Below are positions 33,021 to 43,310 of a stretch of DNA of 64,000 nt, piece after piece. The first letter of the stretch is position 1. Each line of letters starts with the position of its first letter. The translations under genes and the position numbers were made by a program. The stretch comes from Microbispora sp. NBC_01189 (lineage in GTDB: Bacteria > Actinomycetota > Actinomycetes > Streptosporangiales > Streptosporangiaceae). A model generated the notes under the pieces. It was not told the origin of the DNA. It saw only the letters and a list, made by a program, of their open reading frames with translations, and did not search any database. The stretch spans positions 5,265,501-5,329,500 of the forward strand of contig NZ_CP108581.1 of the NCBI RefSeq assembly GCF_036010665.1, given 5' to 3'.

Positions 33021-33352
33021 CACAGACGCTGGACCCCGAGGACACCAAAATCATCACGCTGGCCAGGTCGGCGCGGGCACGCGCGGGCGCCCCGGAGGGC
33101 GCCGCGGTGCGTGACGAGACGGGCCGAACGTACGCCGCGACGACGGTGGCGCTGCCCTCGCTCCGGCTCTCGGCCCTCCAGGCGGCCGTGGCCATGGCCG
33201 TGGCCAGCGGGGCGAAGTCGCTGGAGGCGGCGGCGATCGTCAGCGAGGCCGACGAACCCGGCGAGCAGGACGTCTCCGTCGTCGAGGACATGGGCAACGG
33301 CACGCTGTTCCTGGCCGCCCCGGACGGCTCGCTGAAGGGCCGGTACATCTGA
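33017..33352 (+). CDS. Cytidine deaminase-like protein lacking the zinc site
   Basis: 111 residues with the fold outline of short cytidine deaminases (AVRDETGRTYAATTVALPSL, LSALQAAVAMAVASGAKSLE) but without the H/C-A-E and P-C-x-x-C zinc motifs, so it should not deaminate cytidine. Such degenerate homologues regularly precede era in actinobacteria, and their role is unknown. GTG start overlaps the preceding stop; era begins 1 bp after its own stop. Confidence 0.75.
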   Translation: MTQTLDPEDTKIITLARSARARAGAPEGAAVRDETGRTYAATTVALPSLRLSALQAAVAMAVASGAKSLEAAAIVSEADEPGEQDVSVVEDMGNGTLFLAAPDGSLKGRYI

Positions 33353-33353
33353 C

Positions 33354-34265
33354 GTGAACGCCGAACCCAGCGGTTTCCGCGCGGGCTTCGCCTGCTTCGT
33401 CGGCCGGCCCAACGTCGGCAAGTCGACGCTGATGAACGCACTGGTCGGCACCAAGGTGGCGATCACGTCGTCGAAGCCGCAGACCACGCGGCGGGCCATC
33501 CGCGGCATCGTCCACCGGCCGGACGCCCAGCTCGTCATCGTCGACACCCCCGGCTTCCACCGTCCGCGCACCCTGCTGGGTGAGCGGCTGGACAGCCTGG
33601 TGCTGTCCACGCTCACCGAGGTCGACGTCATCGGGTTCTGCGTCCCGGCCAACGAGCCGATCGGCAAGGGCGACCGGTTCATCGTCGAGAAGCTCACCGC
33701 GGTCAAGAAGACGCCGGTCGTGGCCGTCGTGACCAAGTGCGACCTCGCCACCCGGGAGCAGATCGCGCACCAGCTCCTGGCGGTGTCCGCGCTGGCCGAG
33801 TTCGCGGAGATCGTCCCGGTGTCCGGGCAGAGCGGCGAGCAACTCGGCGTCCTCGCCGACGTGCTGATCAAGCGGCTGCCCGAGTCGCCCCCGCTGTACG
33901 TCGGCGGCGAGCTGACCGACGAGCCGGAGCAGGTGCTCGTCGCCGAGCTGATCCGCGAGGCGGCACTGGAGGGCGTGCGGGACGAGCTGCCCCACTCGAT
34001 CGCCGTCATGGTGGAGGAGATGAACCCCCGGGAGGGCCGCGACGACCTGCTCGACGTGTACGCCCACATGTTCGTCGAACGGCAGTCGCAGAAGGCGATC
34101 GTCATCGGCCCGGGCGGCGCCCGGCTCAAGGACGTGGGCACCCGCGCCCGGCAGCAGATCGAGGCCCTGCTCGGCACCCGGGTCTACCTCGACCTCCGGG
34201 TGAAGGTGGCCAAGGAGTGGCAGCGCGACCCCAAGCAGCTGCGCCGGCTCGGCTTCTACGACTGA
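33354..34265 (+). CDS. era: GTPase Era
   Basis: 303 residues, 30S assembly GTPase that binds the 3' end of 16S rRNA. GTPase motifs are G1 GRPNVGKSTLMN, G2/G3 QTTRRAIRG and VDTPGFHRPRTLLG, and G4 VVTKCDLA. The C-terminal KH domain has QKAIVIGPGGARLKDVG and EALLGTRVYLDLRVKVAKEW. GTG start. Last gene of the operon; next gene is convergent. Confidence 0.96.
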   Translation: MNAEPSGFRAGFACFVGRPNVGKSTLMNALVGTKVAITSSKPQTTRRAIRGIVHRPDAQLVIVDTPGFHRPRTLLGERLDSLVLSTLTEVDVIGFCVPANEPIGKGDRFIVEKLTAVKKTPVVAVVTKCDLATREQIAHQLLAVSALAEFAEIVPVSGQSGEQLGVLADVLIKRLPESPPLYVGGELTDEPEQVLVAELIREAALEGVRDELPHSIAVMVEEMNPREGRDDLLDVYAHMFVERQSQKAIVIGPGGARLKDVGTRARQQIEALLGTRVYLDLRVKVAKEWQRDPKQLRRLGFYD

Positions 34266-34324
34266 TCCCGCCGCTCGCGCCGCCGGTCAGCGCCGCCGCC
34301 TGCGCCGCCCGTCGGCGGTGGTGG

Positions 34325-34810
34325 TCAGCGGCGGCGAAGCAGCGCGGCGCAGGCCAGTAGGGCCAGCGCGACGGAGGCCAGCAGCCCGGTGAACCAGCCG
34401 TACTGGACCGTCGGGTGCACCCGGAGCAGCCCGGAGACGTGGAAGTCGAGCCGGCTCACCAGGTCGCGCGGATCGGCGAGGAACATCGCCAGCGCGAACG
34501 CCGCGACCGCACCCGGCAGGATCGCCAGCCCGGTGAACAGCCAGCTGCGCGCCGCGCCGAGCACGCCGAGCAGCATCGCGGCGATCCCGGCGCCCAGGAC
34601 GACCCATCCGGGGCCCTCGTCGACGCCGCGCACGGCGGTGAGCGAAGCGTCGAACACCCCGATCTCGGCCGTGAGGCCGGCCCACGGGAGCAGTGCGGCG
34701 ACGGCCAGTACGAACCCCGCGGCTGTCACCCCGGCGGCCCGCAGGGCGCCGGCCACGCTCGTGCGGCGCGGCCGGGAGGCGGAATGCGGTGTGAGTTCCG
34801 ACACGATCAC
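34325..34810 (-). CDS. Hypothetical four-helix membrane protein
   Basis: 161 residues, not recognised. Hydrophobic segments near residues 30-46 (GVTAAGFVLAVAALLPWAG), 70-86, 92-110 (GLAILPGAVAAFALAMFLA) and 140-157 predict four membrane passes. The loop between the first two contains a WAGLTAEIGVFDASLTAVRG stretch. ATG start. Convergent with era and upstream of nothing obvious; no function inferred. Confidence 0.65.
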   Translation of the reverse strand: MIVSELTPHSASRPRRTSVAGALRAAGVTAAGFVLAVAALLPWAGLTAEIGVFDASLTAVRGVDEGPGWVVLGAGIAAMLLGVLGAARSWLFTGLAILPGAVAAFALAMFLADPRDLVSRLDFHVSGLLRVHPTVQYGWFTGLLASVALALLACAALLRRR

Positions 34811-34942
34811 CAGGCTACGGCCCGGCGCCGCCCGATGCGGAGATCGGGCGCGGTCCGGCGGCCATTCGGCGATTCGGTGGGTCCGGGGAGCGGGGGTGCG
34901 GGATCGGGGGCGGCCGGGGAGCGGGGGTGGCCGGGGGCGCGG

Positions 34943-35710
34943 TCAGCCGGTCGCGTGTGCTGCGGCGGCGTCCTCGCCGCGTTCGAGCCGCCGTCTGAGC
35001 TGCACCGCGTCCGCGCCCAGGGCGGAGACCAGCACGCCGGGACCGGCGAGCGGGAGCGCGGCCCAGCCCTCTCCGACCACCGCCCGCCGCTCCCGCTTGT
35101 CCCCGGCGGACGGCCGCCAGGCGGGGCCCGCGACCAGGGTGGAGCCGACGCACCGGGCGTCTCCGTAGACGGCGGGGCTGCCGTCCACGGTCTCCTCGCC
35201 GATCACCAGGTTCTGCCGGAGCAGGGGCCGTCCGGCGACGGTCGCGTCGAACCTCGCCTGACAGCGGCCCGGCCGCTCCCCGTGCCGCCCGAACACGATC
35301 TCCTCGCGCCACAGGACGGTCGCGTCCTCCGCCAGCGAGAGCCGTACGACCAGGTGGTGGGAGCACCCGGCGGCGAGCACGGTCGGCTCGGGGGAGAAGC
35401 GCAGCGTCGCACCGGCCCCCACCCGTGCCCGCACCAGCATGATCGAGGGAGCCTCCGCGAGGCCCGGCAGCACCAGCGTGGCGGCCACCGAGCACACCTC
35501 CAGCGACGTGCCCGGCGCGACGTCCACGCCGAGATCGAGGTGGTCGCCACGCAGGGGCCCGGCGCCCGTCGAGACCAGATGCACCCGATGCGGGCCGGTC
35601 TGCCGCAGGGTCAGCGGCGGGTCCGACCACAGGGTCTCCAGCCGGGTGCCGCCACCGGCCATGCTCGTCCTGATCAGCGCCCGCGCGGTGACCGCCGCCG
35701 CCGTGCTCAC
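34943..35710 (-). CDS. ureD: Urease accessory protein UreD
   Basis: 255 residues. UreD forms the UreD-F-G complex that inserts nickel into apo-urease. Family features are [18 protein letters not shown], GGDxxx-like [37 protein letters not shown] and a C-terminal [20 protein letters not shown] 35710 overlaps the ureG stop (GTGA). Last gene of the ureABCFGD operon. Confidence 0.9.
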   Translation of the reverse strand: MSTAAAVTARALIRTSMAGGGTRLETLWSDPPLTLRQTGPHRVHLVSTGAGPLRGDHLDLGVDVAPGTSLEVCSVAATLVLPGLAEAPSIMLVRARVGAGATLRFSPEPTVLAAGCSHHLVVRLSLAEDATVLWREEIVFGRHGERPGRCQARFDATVAGRPLLRQNLVIGEETVDGSPAVYGDARCVGSTLVAGPAWRPSAGDKRERRAVVGEGWAALPLAGPGVLVSALGADAVQLRRRLERGEDAAAAHATG

Positions 35711-36459
35711 GGCGCCGTGACGGGACGCGACGGCTGCTCCTCGTGCTCCTCGCGCTCCTTCCGCTCCGCCGAGTCCCTGTCGCCGTGGTGGTGGGCGACG
35801 CCGTGCTCGTGCCGCCAGACGTCGACCATGTCGGTCACCCACTGCGCGACCATGTGCGCGCTCCGGTCCTCCCTGATCGAGGTGAACAGCACCGGCCTGC
35901 CCTCCCGTACGGCCGCCGCGTCGCGGGACATCACGGTCAGGTCGGCGCCGACCATCGGCGCGAGGTCGGTCTTGTTGATGACCAGCAGGTCGGCCGTCGT
36001 CACGCCCGGGCCACCCTTGCGGGGCACCTTGTCGCCGCCGGACACGTCCAGCACGAAGATCTGCCGGTCGGCCAGCCCCCGGCTGAAGGTCGCGGTCAGG
36101 TTGTCGCCGCCGCTCTCGACGATCACCAGGTCGAGCGGCCCGAACCGTTCCTCCAGCGTCTCGACCGCGTCGATGTTGGCCGCGATGTCGTCGCGGATCG
36201 CGGTGTGGGGGCAGCACCCGGTCTGCACCGCCTGGATCCGCTCCGGGTCGATCACCCCCGCCCGGCGCAGGAAGTCGGCGTCCTCGGTGGTGTAGATGTC
36301 GTTGGTCACGACCCCGAGCCGCAGCGACGGCCCGAGGCTGCGGCACAACGCCGCCACCAGGGCCGTCTTGCCGCTGCCGACCGGGCCGCCGATGCCGAGG
36401 CGGAGCGCCCGCCCGTCCGGCGCGGCCGCGTCGTGAAGGTCGTCGTGGTAAGCGCCCAT
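35707..36459 (-). CDS. ureG: Urease accessory GTPase UreG
   Basis: 250 residues. GTPase delivering nickel to urease. P-loop in [37 protein letters not shown], the nickel-binding CPH in [14 protein letters not shown], and [13 protein letters not shown]. The tail after about residue 218 is His- and charge-rich ([18 protein letters not shown]), a possible metal store; this matters because no ureE is present. ATG start, with a 76-bp gap to ureF. Confidence 0.95.
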   Translation of the reverse strand: MGAYHDDLHDAAAPDGRALRLGIGGPVGSGKTALVAALCRSLGPSLRLGVVTNDIYTTEDADFLRRAGVIDPERIQAVQTGCCPHTAIRDDIAANIDAVETLEERFGPLDLVIVESGGDNLTATFSRGLADRQIFVLDVSGGDKVPRKGGPGVTTADLLVINKTDLAPMVGADLTVMSRDAAAVREGRPVLFTSIREDRSAHMVAQWVTDMVDVWRHEHGVAHHHGDRDSAERKEREEHEEQPSRPVTAP

Positions 36460-36535
36460 GATTTGGGCCCTTCTGCTCGTGAGCCGCGGCTCGGTCGGCG
36501 ACGTCGGGCGACGTCGGGGGACGTCTCGGGAGGTG

Positions 36536-37408
36536 TCAGGAGACGAAGAGCTTCATCGGGTTGGCCAGGTGTCCCTCCGCGAGGAGGTCGAGGGCCGGCG
36601 CGCTGTGCCCGGGCAGCCCCGCCCAGCCCCCTCGCCACTCCGTACGGGCGGATCCGGGCGCGTCGCCCGGCAGCGGATCGGAGTCGCCCGCCGGGTCGTT
36701 CAGCGCCGGGGTGGTCGGCGTCGTGTCCGTGATTCTCGTGTCCATCGGCTCCCCGTCCATCAGCACCGTGTCTGTCCGGACGGGCTCCGTCAGCACCGTG
36801 TCCATGAGGGACGCGCAGGCCGCGTGGGCCGCGTCGTTGAGCGCCGGCGCGAGGTCGGCGAGCAGGCGGTGGACGGTGACCGGATCGAGGCCGAGGAGCC
36901 GCACGGCGGCCGTGGCCGGGCCCGTCACCGAGGTGTAGGCGGCGGCCAGCGCCGCCTGCTGGGGCTCGCAGCCCGCGGACGCCGCCGCGGCGCCCAGCGC
37001 GATCGGGTGATGCGGGCCTTCCGGGATGGCCCGCGCCAGCGTGTCCAGGGCCGCCGAGGGCCACAACCGGCGGGCCGTACGCAGCAGGAGCCGCCCCTGG
37101 GTCCGCGCGGCCTCCCGCTGGGCGGGCGACGCGGTCCTCGCGTCGGCCTCGTCGTCCAGCCGCCGCCACAGCCGCCGGCGGACGTCTTCCGCCGCCGCGA
37201 GCTCGCAGGCGGCGGCCGACAGGGCCGCGGTCACGAGACCGGCGGTGGCGAGCCTGCCCCGCAGGAACCGCGCGAGGTCGTCGACGTCGGTGACCGTGCC
37301 GAGCCGCACGGCCTCCTCCACCCCGCCCGAATGGGCGTGACCGCCCGCGGGCAGCCGGGAGTCGGCGAGCAGCAGCAGGGCCGCCGGGTCTCCGCGCATG
37401 CCGTCCAT
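36536..37408 (-). CDS. ureF: Urease accessory protein UreF with C-terminal repeat insertion
   Basis: 290 residues, longer than the usual 220-230. The family parts are [19 protein letters not shown] at the N-terminus, [23 protein letters not shown]-like central helices and the closing NPMKLFVS. Between them, at about residues 200-265, lies a low-complexity insertion with repeated D-T-V-L-M-D and E-P-(V/M)-x-T-D segments, encoded by repeated CAGCACCGTGTC (plus strand 36760-36800). UreF relays conformational control of UreG. The start ATG is 9 bp after the ureC stop. Confidence 0.88.
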   Translation of the reverse strand: MDGMRGDPAALLLLADSRLPAGGHAHSGGVEEAVRLGTVTDVDDLARFLRGRLATAGLVTAALSAAACELAAAEDVRRRLWRRLDDEADARTASPAQREAARTQGRLLLRTARRLWPSAALDTLARAIPEGPHHPIALGAAAASAGCEPQQAALAAAYTSVTGPATAAVRLLGLDPVTVHRLLADLAPALNDAAHAACASLMDTVLTEPVRTDTVLMDGEPMDTRITDTTPTTPALNDPAGDSDPLPGDAPGSARTEWRGGWAGLPGHSAPALDLLAEGHLANPMKLFVS

Positions 37409-37416
37409 CGCACCTC

Positions 37417-39135
37417 TCAGAAGAGGAAGTAGCGCTGCGCCATCGGCAGCGACTCGGCCGGGGCGGGCTCGATGAGCTCGCCGTCCACGTGTACGGCGAA
37501 GGTGTCGGGGTCCACCCGGATGTCCGGCAGGGCGTCGTTGAGGGGCATCGCGTCCTTGCGCCGGGCGCGTACGTCGGCCACCGGGGCCAGCCGCCTGCGG
37601 ACGGCCAGCCGGTCGGCGAGCCCGCCCTCCAGCGCGAGCGGCGCGACGAAGTGCAGCGACGTCGCCGCGGCGGTGACCGGGGCCGCGCCGAACATCGGGC
37701 GGGGCAGCACCGGCTGCGGCGTCGGGATCGACGCGTTCGCGTCGCCCATCTGCGCGTACGCGATGACCCCGCCCTTGAGCACGAGCTCGGGCTTGACCCC
37801 GAAGAAGGCCGGGCTCCACAGGACGAGGTCCGCGAGCTTGCCGGGCTCGACCGAGCCGATCTCCGCGTCGAGCCCGTGGGCGACGGCAGGGTTGATCGTG
37901 TACTTCGCGACGTACCTGCGGGCGCGCAGGTTGTCGGCCGGGCCGTCGCCGGGCAGCGCGCCCCGGCGGCGCTTCATGACGTGCGCCGTCTGCCAGGTGC
38001 GGATGACGGTCTCGCCCACGCGTCCCATCGCCTGCGAGTCCGAGCCGATCATCGAGATCGCGCCGATGTCGTGCAGCACGTCCTCGGCCGCCATCGTCGA
38101 CGGCCGGATCCGCGACTCGGCGAAGGCCAGGTCCTCCGGGATGGAGGGGTTGAGGTGGTGGCACACCATGAGCATGTCCAGGTGCTCGTGGTGGGTGTTG
38201 ACCGTGTGCGGCCGGGTCGGGTTCGTGGACGACGGCAGCACGTTGGCGTGGGAGGCCACCGTGATGATGTCCGGCGCGTGCCCGCCCCCGGCGCCCTCGG
38301 TGTGGTAGGCGTGGATCCCCCGGCCGGCGATGGCCCCCAGGGTCGACTCCACGAACCCCGCCTCGTTCAGGGTGTCGGTGTGGATGGCGACCTGCACGCC
38401 CGTCGCGTCGCACACCCGCAGGCACGCGTCGATGACAGCGGGGGTGGTGCCCCAGTCCTCGTGCAGCTTGAACCCCGAGGCGCCGGCCCTGAGCTGTTCG
38501 AGCAGCCCCTCCTCGCTGACGGTGTTGCCCTTGCCGAGCAGGGCCACGTTGATCGGGTACGCGTCCAGGGACTCCAGCATCCGGCCGACGTACCAGGTGC
38601 CGGTCACGGTGGTGGCCTTGGTGCCCTCGGCGGGCCCGGTGCCGCCGCCGACGATCGTGGTCACGCCCGAGGCGAGCGCCTCGTCGAGGATCTGCGGGCA
38701 GATCAGGTGGACGTGCGAGTCGACCGCCCCCGCCGTGACGATCTTGCCGTTGGCTCCGAGGATCTCGGTGGACGGGCCGATGACCAGATCGGGGTGGACG
38801 CCGTCCATCGTGTCGGGGTTGCCGGCCTTGCCGATGGCGACGATGCGGCCGTCGCGCACCCCGATGTCGGCCTTGACGACCCCCCAGTGGTCCAGGATCA
38901 CCGCGCCGGTGATGACGAGGTCGGCCGCGCCCTCGGCTCTGGTGGCGCGCGCCTGTCCCATCGACTCGCGGATGACCTTGCCGCCGCCGAACACCGCCTC
39001 GTCGCCGGCTCCGGCCGGCCCCATCGAGAGGTCCTCGGTCACCTCGACGTACAGGTCGGTGTCGGCCAGTCGCACCCGGTCGCCGGTGGTCGGCCCGTAC
39101 AGCGCGGCGTAGCGGGAGCGCTCGATGCTAGGCAC
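37417..39135 (-). CDS. ureC: Urease alpha subunit
   Basis: Catalytic subunit, 572 residues. The nickel ligands and catalytic residues are in [10 protein letters not shown] (HxH), GFKLHEDWG with the Lys that is carbamylated, [26 protein letters not shown], and the flap His in [10 protein letters not shown]. The Asp ligand is in [11 protein letters not shown]. Overlaps ureB by 8 bp. With UreA and UreB it hydrolyses urea to ammonia and carbamate in the cytoplasm, using urea imported by the adjacent transporter. Confidence 0.98.
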   Translation of the reverse strand: MPSIERSRYAALYGPTTGDRVRLADTDLYVEVTEDLSMGPAGAGDEAVFGGGKVIRESMGQARATRAEGAADLVITGAVILDHWGVVKADIGVRDGRIVAIGKAGNPDTMDGVHPDLVIGPSTEILGANGKIVTAGAVDSHVHLICPQILDEALASGVTTIVGGGTGPAEGTKATTVTGTWYVGRMLESLDAYPINVALLGKGNTVSEEGLLEQLRAGASGFKLHEDWGTTPAVIDACLRVCDATGVQVAIHTDTLNEAGFVESTLGAIAGRGIHAYHTEGAGGGHAPDIITVASHANVLPSSTNPTRPHTVNTHHEHLDMLMVCHHLNPSIPEDLAFAESRIRPSTMAAEDVLHDIGAISMIGSDSQAMGRVGETVIRTWQTAHVMKRRRGALPGDGPADNLRARRYVAKYTINPAVAHGLDAEIGSVEPGKLADLVLWSPAFFGVKPELVLKGGVIAYAQMGDANASIPTPQPVLPRPMFGAAPVTAAATSLHFVAPLALEGGLADRLAVRRRLAPVADVRARRKDAMPLNDALPDIRVDPDTFAVHVDGELIEPAPAESLPMAQRYFLF

Positions 39136-39511
39136 CCGTCGTCCTTTCGGTCCCCGCCGGGCTTTCGGTCCCCGTCGGTCTCTCGTCCAGGGGCCCGGCC
39201 CACTCGGGGCGCAGGCCGGGCACCACCCGTGCGCCCGCGAGTGGAACCAGCGTCACGTCGCGCTCCACGCCGGGCTCGAACCTGACGGCGGTGCCCGCGG
39301 GGATGTCGAGGCGGTGGCCCCAGGCCGCCTCCCGGTCGAACTCCAGACCGGGGTTCGCGGCGGCGAAGTGGTAGTGCGACCCGACCTGCACCGGCCGGTC
39401 CGCCGTGTTGACGACTCTCAGGGTGATCCGCTCCCTGCCGGGGTTCAGCGGCACGTCGCCCTCGCCGTACAGGATCTCGCCCGGCGCGCCCGCGCCGCTC
39501 GCCGCGCTCAT
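39128..39511 (-). CDS. ureB: Urease beta subunit
   Basis: 127 residues. Core motifs are [38 protein letters not shown] and GTAVRFEPG. The last ~25 residues ([18 protein letters not shown]) are low complexity. ATG 39511 overlaps the stop of the 27-codon coupler frame (ATGA). Separate ureA, ureB and ureC genes are the standard bacterial three-subunit arrangement. Confidence 0.95.
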   Translation of the reverse strand: MSAASGAGAPGEILYGEGDVPLNPGRERITLRVVNTADRPVQVGSHYHFAAANPGLEFDREAAWGHRLDIPAGTAVRFEPGVERDVTLVPLAGARVVPGLRPEWAGPLDERPTGTESPAGTERTTGA

Positions 39512-39587
39512 GCCACCCCCTCGCCTGGCGGCTCGGGGTCGCATTCGCGAACCGCGCTGTGCTTATTGATTCGCTCGCTCCGCTCGC

Positions 39588-39591
<4 letters not shown>
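39508..39591 (-). CDS. Repeated 27-codon coupler mini-ORF, copy B (between ureA and ureB)
   Basis: Same 84-base frame as at 24317-24400, with peptide MSERSERI at the start and [11 protein letters not shown] at the end. Here both ends are coupled: its ATG overlaps the ureA TGA (ATGA) and its own TGA overlaps the ureB ATG (ATGA). GAGGGGGTGGC supplies the ureB ribosome site. The insertion separates ureA from ureB, which are normally adjacent, yet keeps continuous translation. No homology to known peptides is recognised. Confidence 0.65.
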
Positions 39592-39890
<299 letters not shown>

Positions 39891-40072
39891 GGCGGGACGA
39901 TAGGTACCCGCGGTTTCTCCCGCGTTACCCAGGGATTTCGTATGCGTATCCGGACGAAGGTGAGGCTTCGCTAATGAGTTGTTAACCGTCGTGATTTCGA
40001 CGGGAAATAGCGCGCGCCCACCTTTGCGGCAGACGGATCGGCGCGGGGGCCGTAGGCGGCAAGGAGAAGCAC
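39891..40072. promoter_or_regulatory. Divergent control region between urease and urea transporter
   Basis: 182-bp gap holding promoters for ureA (left) and urtA (right). The sequence around TTGTTAACCGTCGTGATTTCG (39976-39996 approx.) is the most AT-rich part and likely holds the urtA promoter. Nitrogen control by GlnR would be expected, but no convincing GlnR double box (GTnAC-N6-GAAAC) can be read. AAGGAG precedes the TTG of urtA. Confidence 0.5.
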
Positions 40073-41299
40073 TTGCGGAACTCAGTATGGCGTACCGGTG
40101 CGGCCATCGCGCTCTCGGCGGTGACGCTCGCGGCGTGCGCCGGACAATCTGGAAAAAGTGACACATCAGCCTCATCGGGGGGCGGAGACACCATCAAGGT
40201 CGGCATCCTCCACTCCCTCAGCGGCACCATGGCCATCAGCGAGGTCACGGTCAGGGACGCCGAACTGCTCGCCATCGACGAGATCAACGCGGCGGGCGGG
40301 GTGCTGGGCAAGAAGCTGGAGCCCGTCGTGGAGGACGGCGCATCCGACTGGCCGACGTTCGCGGAGAAGGCCACCAAGCTGATCGCGCAGGACAAGGTCG
40401 CCACGGTCTTCGGCGGCTGGACGTCGGCGAGCCGCAAGGCGATGCTCCCCGTCTTCGAGAAGCGCAAGGCGCTGCTGTGGTACCCGGTCCAGTACGAGGG
40501 GCTGGAGAGCTCCCCCTACATCTTCTACACGGGCGCCACGACCAACCAGCAGATCGTCCCGGGCCTCGACTACCTGAAGGAGAAGGGCAAGAAGAAGCTC
40601 TTCCTCGTCGGCAGCGACTACGTCTTCCCGAGGACCGCGAACAAGATCATCAAGGCGTACGCCGCGGCGAACGGCATGGAGGTCCTCGGCGAGGAGTACA
40701 CCCCGCTCGGGCACACCGAATACAGCACGCTGGTCAACAAGATCACCGAGGCGAAGCCGGACGCGGTGTTCAACACCCTGAACGGCGACAGCAACGTCGC
40801 GTTCTTCAAGCAGCTCAAGAGCGCCGGGGTCAGCGCCGAGCAGATGCCGGTCATGTCGGTCTCGGTGGCCGAGGAGGAGGTCAAGGGCATCGGCGTCGAC
40901 AACGTCGCCGGGCAGCTCGTGGCCTGGAACTACTACCAGACGACCGACACCCCGGCGAACCAGAAGTTCGTCGCCTCCTTCAAGGCCAAGTACGGCGCGG
41001 ACAAGGTGACCTCCGACCCCATGGAGGCCGGATACAACGCCGTCTACCTTTGGGCCGAGGCCGCCAAGAAGGCCGGGAGCACCGACGTCGAGGCCGTGAA
41101 GAAGGCGGCCGGGGGCGTCACGCTCGACCGCCCCGAGGGCAAGGTCACGATCGACGGCGACAACCAGCACGTGTACAAGACCGCGCGCATCGGCGTCGTC
41201 CAGCCGGACGGCCAGATCAAGGAGGTCTGGAACTCCGGCGAGCCGATCAAGCCGGACCCCTACCTCAAGACGTACTCCTGGGCCGGCGGCCTGGTCTGA
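40073..41299 (+). CDS. urtA: Urea ABC transporter, substrate-binding lipoprotein
   Basis: 408 residues. Signal peptide with lipobox LAAC ([11 protein letters not shown], Cys near 22). The UrtA family features are [38 protein letters not shown]-like segments, [19 protein letters not shown] and [19 protein letters not shown] start after AAGGAGAAGCAC. Presents urea (or related short amides) to the permease; position next to urease supports urea. Confidence 0.95.
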   Translation: MRNSVWRTGAAIALSAVTLAACAGQSGKSDTSASSGGGDTIKVGILHSLSGTMAISEVTVRDAELLAIDEINAAGGVLGKKLEPVVEDGASDWPTFAEKATKLIAQDKVATVFGGWTSASRKAMLPVFEKRKALLWYPVQYEGLESSPYIFYTGATTNQQIVPGLDYLKEKGKKKLFLVGSDYVFPRTANKIIKAYAAANGMEVLGEEYTPLGHTEYSTLVNKITEAKPDAVFNTLNGDSNVAFFKQLKSAGVSAEQMPVMSVSVAEEEVKGIGVDNVAGQLVAWNYYQTTDTPANQKFVASFKAKYGADKVTSDPMEAGYNAVYLWAEAAKKAGSTDVEAVKKAAGGVTLDRPEGKVTIDGDNQHVYKTARIGVVQPDGQIKEVWNSGEPIKPDPYLKTYSWAGGLV

Positions 41300-41373
41300 C
41301 CGCCGCCGATGACCGTGTACAGCCGCGACCGGGGCGCGCCGCGCCCCGGCGCGGGACAACGTCGGGAGGTGAC

Positions 41374-42228
41374 GTGGAAGGGGTGCTGAACCAGCTGCCG
41401 ATCGGACTGTCGATCGGAGCGGTCCTGCTGCTCATCGCTCTCGGGCTGACCTTCACGTTCGGGCAGATGGGCGTGATCAACATGGCCCACGGCGAGTTCA
41501 TCATGGCGGGGGCCTACACGGCCTTCCTGCTGCAGGGCGTGGGCTTCCTGGTGGCCCTGCCGGCGGCCTTCGTGGTCGCCGGGCTCATGGGCCTGGTGCT
41601 GGAGCGCACGCTCATCCGGCGCTTCTACGGCCGCCCGCTGGACACGCTGCTGCTCACCTGGGGAGTCAGCCTGATGCTCCAGCAGCTGGCCCGGGACCTG
41701 TTCGGGGCGCCCAACGTGCAGGTCGTCTCGCCGGCCTGGCTGCGCGGCGGCCTCGGCATCCTGCCGTACAACCGGCTGTTCATCATGGCCCTCGCCGTGC
41801 TGTCGGTGCTCGCCATCTGGGCGTACATGCACAAGACCGGGCAGGGCCGGCGGATGCGGGCGGTGATGCAGAACCGCAGGCTCGCGGCGACCAGCGGCAT
41901 CGACACCGGGCGCGTCGACCAGCGGACGTTCTTCATCGGCTCCGGCCTGGCCGGGGTCGCGGGGGTCGCCCTCACGCTGATCGGGCCGGTCGGGCCGACG
42001 CTCGGGACGTACTACATCGTCGACGCGTTCCTGGTGGTCGTGGCGGGCGGTCTCGGGCAGCTCCGCGGCGCGGTGCTGGCCGCGGTCGGCCTCGGCCTGC
42101 TGAACTCCTACGCCGAGTTCTGGAGCGACGCCAGCCTGGCCAAGGTGATCGTCTTCGTGGCGATCATAGGGTTCCTGCAGATCCGGCCGCAGGGGCTGTT
42201 CTTCGTCCGATCGCGGGCGCTGACGTGA
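41374..42228 (+). CDS. urtB: Urea ABC transporter permease UrtB
   Basis: 284 residues, LivH-like permease with about eight hydrophobic segments. QLPIGLSIGAVLLLIALGLT, GQMGVINMAHGEFIMAGAY (the conserved permease box) and ALTLIGPVGPTLGTYYIVDA are diagnostic of UrtB. GTG 41374 has GGGAGGTGAC upstream. The stop overlaps urtC by 4 bp. Confidence 0.94.
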   Translation: MEGVLNQLPIGLSIGAVLLLIALGLTFTFGQMGVINMAHGEFIMAGAYTAFLLQGVGFLVALPAAFVVAGLMGLVLERTLIRRFYGRPLDTLLLTWGVSLMLQQLARDLFGAPNVQVVSPAWLRGGLGILPYNRLFIMALAVLSVLAIWAYMHKTGQGRRMRAVMQNRRLAATSGIDTGRVDQRTFFIGSGLAGVAGVALTLIGPVGPTLGTYYIVDAFLVVVAGGLGQLRGAVLAAVGLGLLNSYAEFWSDASLAKVIVFVAIIGFLQIRPQGLFFVRSRALT

Positions 42229-43310
42229 CGGCCGTCGAGGCGCCCGTCGAGGCGCCGCCCGTCGTACGGCGGGAGCCGCGCCGGTGGCAGGGACCGGCGG
42301 TCTTCGCGGCGGTGGCGCTGCTCGCCCTGGTCGTGGCGCCGCTGCTGCTGGAGCCGTTCCGCCTCGGGCTGCTGGCGAAGTATCTGTGCTACGCGATCGT
42401 CGCTCTCGGCATCGGCCTCGCGTGGGGGCAGGGCGGCATGCTGACGCTCGGGCAGGGGGTGTTCTTCGGCCTCGGCGGCTACGCGATGGGCATGTATCTC
42501 AAGCTCCACGACGCGGGCGGGGACCTGCCCGACTTCATGGTCTGGAGCGGGGTGGAGAGGCTCCCGGCGCTCTGGACACCGTTCGGCAACCCGGTCTTCG
42601 CGCTCGCCATGGCCGTCGCGGTGCCCGTCGTGGTCGCGCTGCTGCTCGGGGCGCTGGTGTTCCGCCAGCGCGTACGCGGAGCGTACTTCGCGATCCTCAC
42701 CCAGGCGCTGGCGGCTGCGCTGGTGATCCTGCTGGTCGGGCAGCAGGGGCTGACCGGCGGCACGAACGGGCTGACCAACTTCTTCGACTTCTTCGGTCAG
42801 GACCTCGCCGCCGACGAGACGCAGCGGGGGCTCTACCTGACGGTGGCGGTCGTGCTGGGGGCGCTCTACCTGGGCGCCCGGCAGCTCGTCCGCAGCCGGT
42901 TCGGGCGGCTGCTGCTGGCGGTCCGGGACGGCGAGGACCGGGTGCGCTTCCTGGGCTACAACCCGGCCACCGTGAAGACGCTGACCTTCGCCGTCTCGGC
43001 GGGCATGGCCGGCATCGCGGGAGCGCTGTTCGTCCCGGTCGTCGGGATCATCTCGCCGGCGCTGCTCGGCGTCGTCCCCTCGCTGGAACTCGTCGTCGGC
43101 GTGGCCGTCGGCGGCCGCTTCGCCCTCGCGGGCGCGCTGCTCGGCGCGGTCGTCATGGGCTACGCCCGGACGTACTTCAGCGAGGAGCTCCCGGCCGCCT
43201 GGCTGTACCTGCAGGGCGCCCTGTTCGTCCTCGTCATGACGCTCGCGCCCAGGGGCATCGCCGGCCTGGCCGCCGGGCTCGTACGGAGGAGAAGGGAGGC
43301 CGGGACGTGA
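42225..43310 (+). CDS. urtC: Urea ABC transporter permease UrtC
   Basis: 361 residues, LivM-like permease partner of UrtB. It contains AKYLCYAIVALGIGLAWGQG, MLTLGQGVFFGLGGYAMGMY, QQGLTGGTNGLTNFFDFFG and VGGRFALAGALLGAVVMGYA. GTG start overlaps urtB (GTGA) and its stop overlaps urtD in the same way, giving tightly coupled subunits. Confidence 0.94.
   Translation: MTAVEAPVEAPPVVRREPRRWQGPAVFAAVALLALVVAPLLLEPFRLGLLAKYLCYAIVALGIGLAWGQGGMLTLGQGVFFGLGGYAMGMYLKLHDAGGDLPDFMVWSGVERLPALWTPFGNPVFALAMAVAVPVVVALLLGALVFRQRVRGAYFAILTQALAAALVILLVGQQGLTGGTNGLTNFFDFFGQDLAADETQRGLYLTVAVVLGALYLGARQLVRSRFGRLLLAVRDGEDRVRFLGYNPATVKTLTFAVSAGMAGIAGALFVPVVGIISPALLGVVPSLELVVGVAVGGRFALAGALLGAVVMGYARTYFSEELPAAWLYLQGALFVLVMTLAPRGIAGLAAGLVRRRREAGT

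Noticed and set aside
37489-39285. 598-codon plus-strand ORF
   Set aside because: Antisense of ureC with its third-position bias.
39891-40072. GlnR binding site between ureA and urtA
   Set aside because: Expected from biology, but no stretch matches GTnAC-N6-GAAAC well enough to call.
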